In this document: one piece after another, positions 5,159 to 6,413 of the stretch
How positions within the stretch are numbered: position 1 is the stretch's first letter
How the letters are laid out: each line of letters begins with the position of its first letter
Origin: Chloroflexota bacterium
Lineage (GTDB): Bacteria > Chloroflexota > Dormibacteria > Dormibacterales > Dormibacteraceae
Assembly: GCA_005879675.1 (NCBI GenBank)
Contig: VBJE01000150.1
Coordinates: 1-6,413 of the forward strand
Length of the DNA: 6,413 bases
Reading direction: 5' to 3'
Position numbers and translations under genes: made by a program
Notes under the pieces: generated by a model
What the model saw: only the letters and a program-made list of their open reading frames with translations
Database searches by the model: none
What the model was told of the DNA's origin: nothing

Positions 5159-5178
5159 TCCCGGGGCGTCCCCATTTC

Positions 5179-5184
5179 TAGGCT
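5179..5184 (+). promoter_or_regulatory. Candidate -10 element of glnA
   Basis: TAGGCT fits TANNNT and would start transcription near 5191, a leader of about 38 bases. The hexamer 17 bases upstream (TGATCC, 5156-5161) is a poor -35. A second candidate is the extended -10 TGGTATGAA at 5106-5114, in the most AT-rich part of the region, which would give a leader of about 108 bases. Confidence 0.3.
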
Positions 5185-5228
5185 GAACGTGGGGCCCGTC
5201 AAATCTCTGGAAATCGTGGAGGGTGTTC

Positions 5229-6413
5229 ATGGCAGTTGAGACAAAGTCGGTCAGCAAGACCAGTCCGCGCGAGGTGCTCGAGCGGGCGAAGGCCGAGGGG
5301 GTCGAGGTCGTCGACGTCCGTTTCGTCGACCTTCCCGGCACCTGGCAGCACTTCAGCCTCCCGTTGGGAGAGCTGGACGTCGAGAGCTTCAAGGACGGCC
5401 TGGGGTTTGACGGCTCGAGCATCCGCGGGTTCCAGTCGATCGACGAGAGCGACATGCTGCTCATCCCGGACCCCGATTCGGCGACCATCGACCCGGTCCT
5501 CTCGCACAAGACCCTCTTCCTGATCTGCGACGTGATCGACCCGATCTCCCGCGAGCCCTACACCCGCGACGCGCGCTTCATCTCCAAGAAGGCGGAGGAG
5601 CACCTGCGCAAGTCCGGCATCGCGGACATCAGCTACTGGGGCCCGGAGGCCGAGTTCTACCTCTTCAACTCGCTCCGCTTCGACCAGAACGCCCACAGCG
5701 GCTACTACTACATCGACTCCGAAGAGGGCATCTGGAACTCGGGCAAGAACGCCGAGCCCAACCTCGCGTTCCGCCCGCGGCACAAAGAGGGCTACTTCCC
5801 GGTGCCGCCGACGGACAGGCTCCAGGACCTGCGCTCCGAGATCATGCTCAAGCTCATCGAGGCGGGCGTCCGCGTCGAGGTGCAGCACCACGAGGTCGGC
5901 ACCGCCGGCCAGGCCGAGATCGACATGCGGTTCGACTCGCTGACCAAGATGGGCGACAAGATGATGGTCTACAAGTACGTCATCAAGAACATCGCCGTGC
6001 AGCACGGCTACGTCGCGACGTTCATGCCCAAGCCTCTCTTCCAGGACAACGGCTCCGGGATGCACGTGCACCAGAGCCTGTGGAAGGACGGCGCCAACCT
6101 CTTCGCCGACGCGAAGGGCTACGCCGGGCTCAGCCAGACCGCCGTCTATTACATCGGCGGGCTGCTGAAGCACGCGGCGGCGCTGCTGGCGATCTGCGCG
6201 CCGACGACCAACTCCTACCGCCGCCTGGTCCCGGGCTACGAGGCGCCGATCAACCTCGTGTACTCGAAGCGCAACCGCTCGGCGTGCGTGCGCATCCCGA
6301 TGTACTCCACCGATCCGAAGACCAAGCGGGTCGAGTTCCGCTCCCCCGACCCGGCGGCCAACCCCTACCTCGCTTTCTCGGCCTGCCTGATGGCGGGCCT
6401 GGACGGGATCAAG
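5229..6413 (+). CDS. glnA: Glutamine synthetase type I, C-terminally cut by the window edge
   Basis: It shows 395 residues of a protein usually about 470 long, with no stop before the window ends. It joins ammonium to glutamate using ATP in a cytosolic dodecamer. The ATG at 5229 has GGAGGG (5218-5223) five bases ahead. The N-terminal beta-grasp domain contains DGSSIRGF (61-68). The catalytic domain shows the metal ligands Glu140 and Glu142 (GPEAEFY), Glu222 and Glu230 (HHEVGTAGQAE), His279 (GSGMHVH) and Glu369 (VEFRSPDP), the ammonium-site loop YRRLVPGYEAP with Glu338, and the arginines in NRSACVRIP. The insertion around 158-195 (YYYIDSEEGIWN to GYFPVPPTD) resembles the GSI-beta subtype, which is often controlled by adenylylation of a C-terminal Tyr (397 in E. 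coli). That residue lies beyond the window, so this form of control cannot be judged. Divergent placement from amtB-glnK supports joint nitrogen control. Confidence 0.97.
   Translation, partial: MAVETKSVSKTSPREVLERAKAEGVEVVDVRFVDLPGTWQHFSLPLGELDVESFKDGLGFDGSSIRGFQSIDESDMLLIPDPDSATIDPVLSHKTLFLICDVIDPISREPYTRDARFISKKAEEHLRKSGIADISYWGPEAEFYLFNSLRFDQNAHSGYYYIDSEEGIWNSGKNAEPNLAFRPRHKEGYFPVPPTDRLQDLRSEIMLKLIEAGVRVEVQHHEVGTAGQAEIDMRFDSLTKMGDKMMVYKYVIKNIAVQHGYVATFMPKPLFQDNGSGMHVHQSLWKDGANLFADAKGYAGLSQTAVYYIGGLLKHAAALLAICAPTTNSYRRLVPGYEAPINLVYSKRNRSACVRIPMYSTDPKTKRVEFRSPDPAANPYLAFSACLMAGLDGIK

Noticed and set aside
3500..5186. Several plus-strand open frames of 114-278 codons opposite amtB
   Set aside because: Compositionally biased (Arg, Asp, Gly, His) shadows of amtB, with no recognisable domain.
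4981..5228. Sigma-54, NtrC, TnrA or actinobacterial GlnR boxes
   Set aside because: Fragments such as GTAAC at 5037-5041 occur, but the second half-site or spacing does not fit; no match was convincing by eye.
5101..5228. Glutamine riboswitch or glnA leader RNA
   Set aside because: I could not find the conserved core elements; only short G/C hairpins such as GGGG-CGT-CCCC at 5163-5173 are visible.
5199..6173. Minus-strand open frame of 324 codons over glnA
   Set aside because: It covers the conserved catalytic part of glnA and reads as Val/Leu/Asp-rich shadow sequence.

Overview
This is a GC-rich bacterial chromosomal window with tight gene packing, GTG and TTG starts and purine-rich Shine-Dalgarno sites. 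I cannot name the species. The cytochrome b fragment has the Qo motif PDWY instead of PEWY, which I associate with Gram-positive and other menaquinone-using lineages. With the GC bias and short coupled operons, this suggests an actinobacterium, a Chloroflexota/Dormibacterota-type bacterium or a similar soil lineage. That placement is inference. All genes look like ordinary chromosomal genes; I see no phage, plasmid, insertion-sequence, CRISPR, tRNA or rRNA sequence.

Layout. (1) 1-347 (+): the C-terminal end of a cytochrome b from a quinol:cytochrome c reductase (bc-type) complex. (2) 339-430: a repeat-rich junction with two short hairpins and a near-identical tandem 23-bp repeat. It supplies or overlaps the stop codons of both convergent genes. 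(3) 428-2433 (-): a two-gene operon with a membrane processive family-2 glycosyltransferase first and a small DinB/YfiT-type putative metalloprotein second, linked by an overlapping Shine-Dalgarno site. (4) 2487-2834 (+): a thioredoxin with a WCPPC active site, divergent from the glycosyltransferase and closed by a strong intrinsic terminator. (5) 2835-3080: a gene-free stretch full of inverted repeats, between convergent transcription units. (6) 3081-4966 (-): an amtB-glnK operon with a 4-base stop/start overlap. (7) 4981-5228: a divergent regulatory region. (8) 5229 to the end (+): type I glutamine synthetase, cut off by the window edge after 395 codons.

The right half is a nitrogen-assimilation locus. 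AmtB brings in ammonium, the P-II protein would gate AmtB and report energy and 2-oxoglutarate status, and GlnA condenses ammonium with glutamate. The arrangement is classical, but the P-II protein is not. Its T-loop aligns without gaps to E. coli GlnB yet lacks Tyr51, the residue that is uridylylated or adenylylated in other bacteria, and its nucleotide-binding B-loop carries two extra residues. AmtB also has a Pro/Glu-rich cytoplasmic tail after the usual C-terminal motif. These are the most noteworthy features here. I found no wholly new system.
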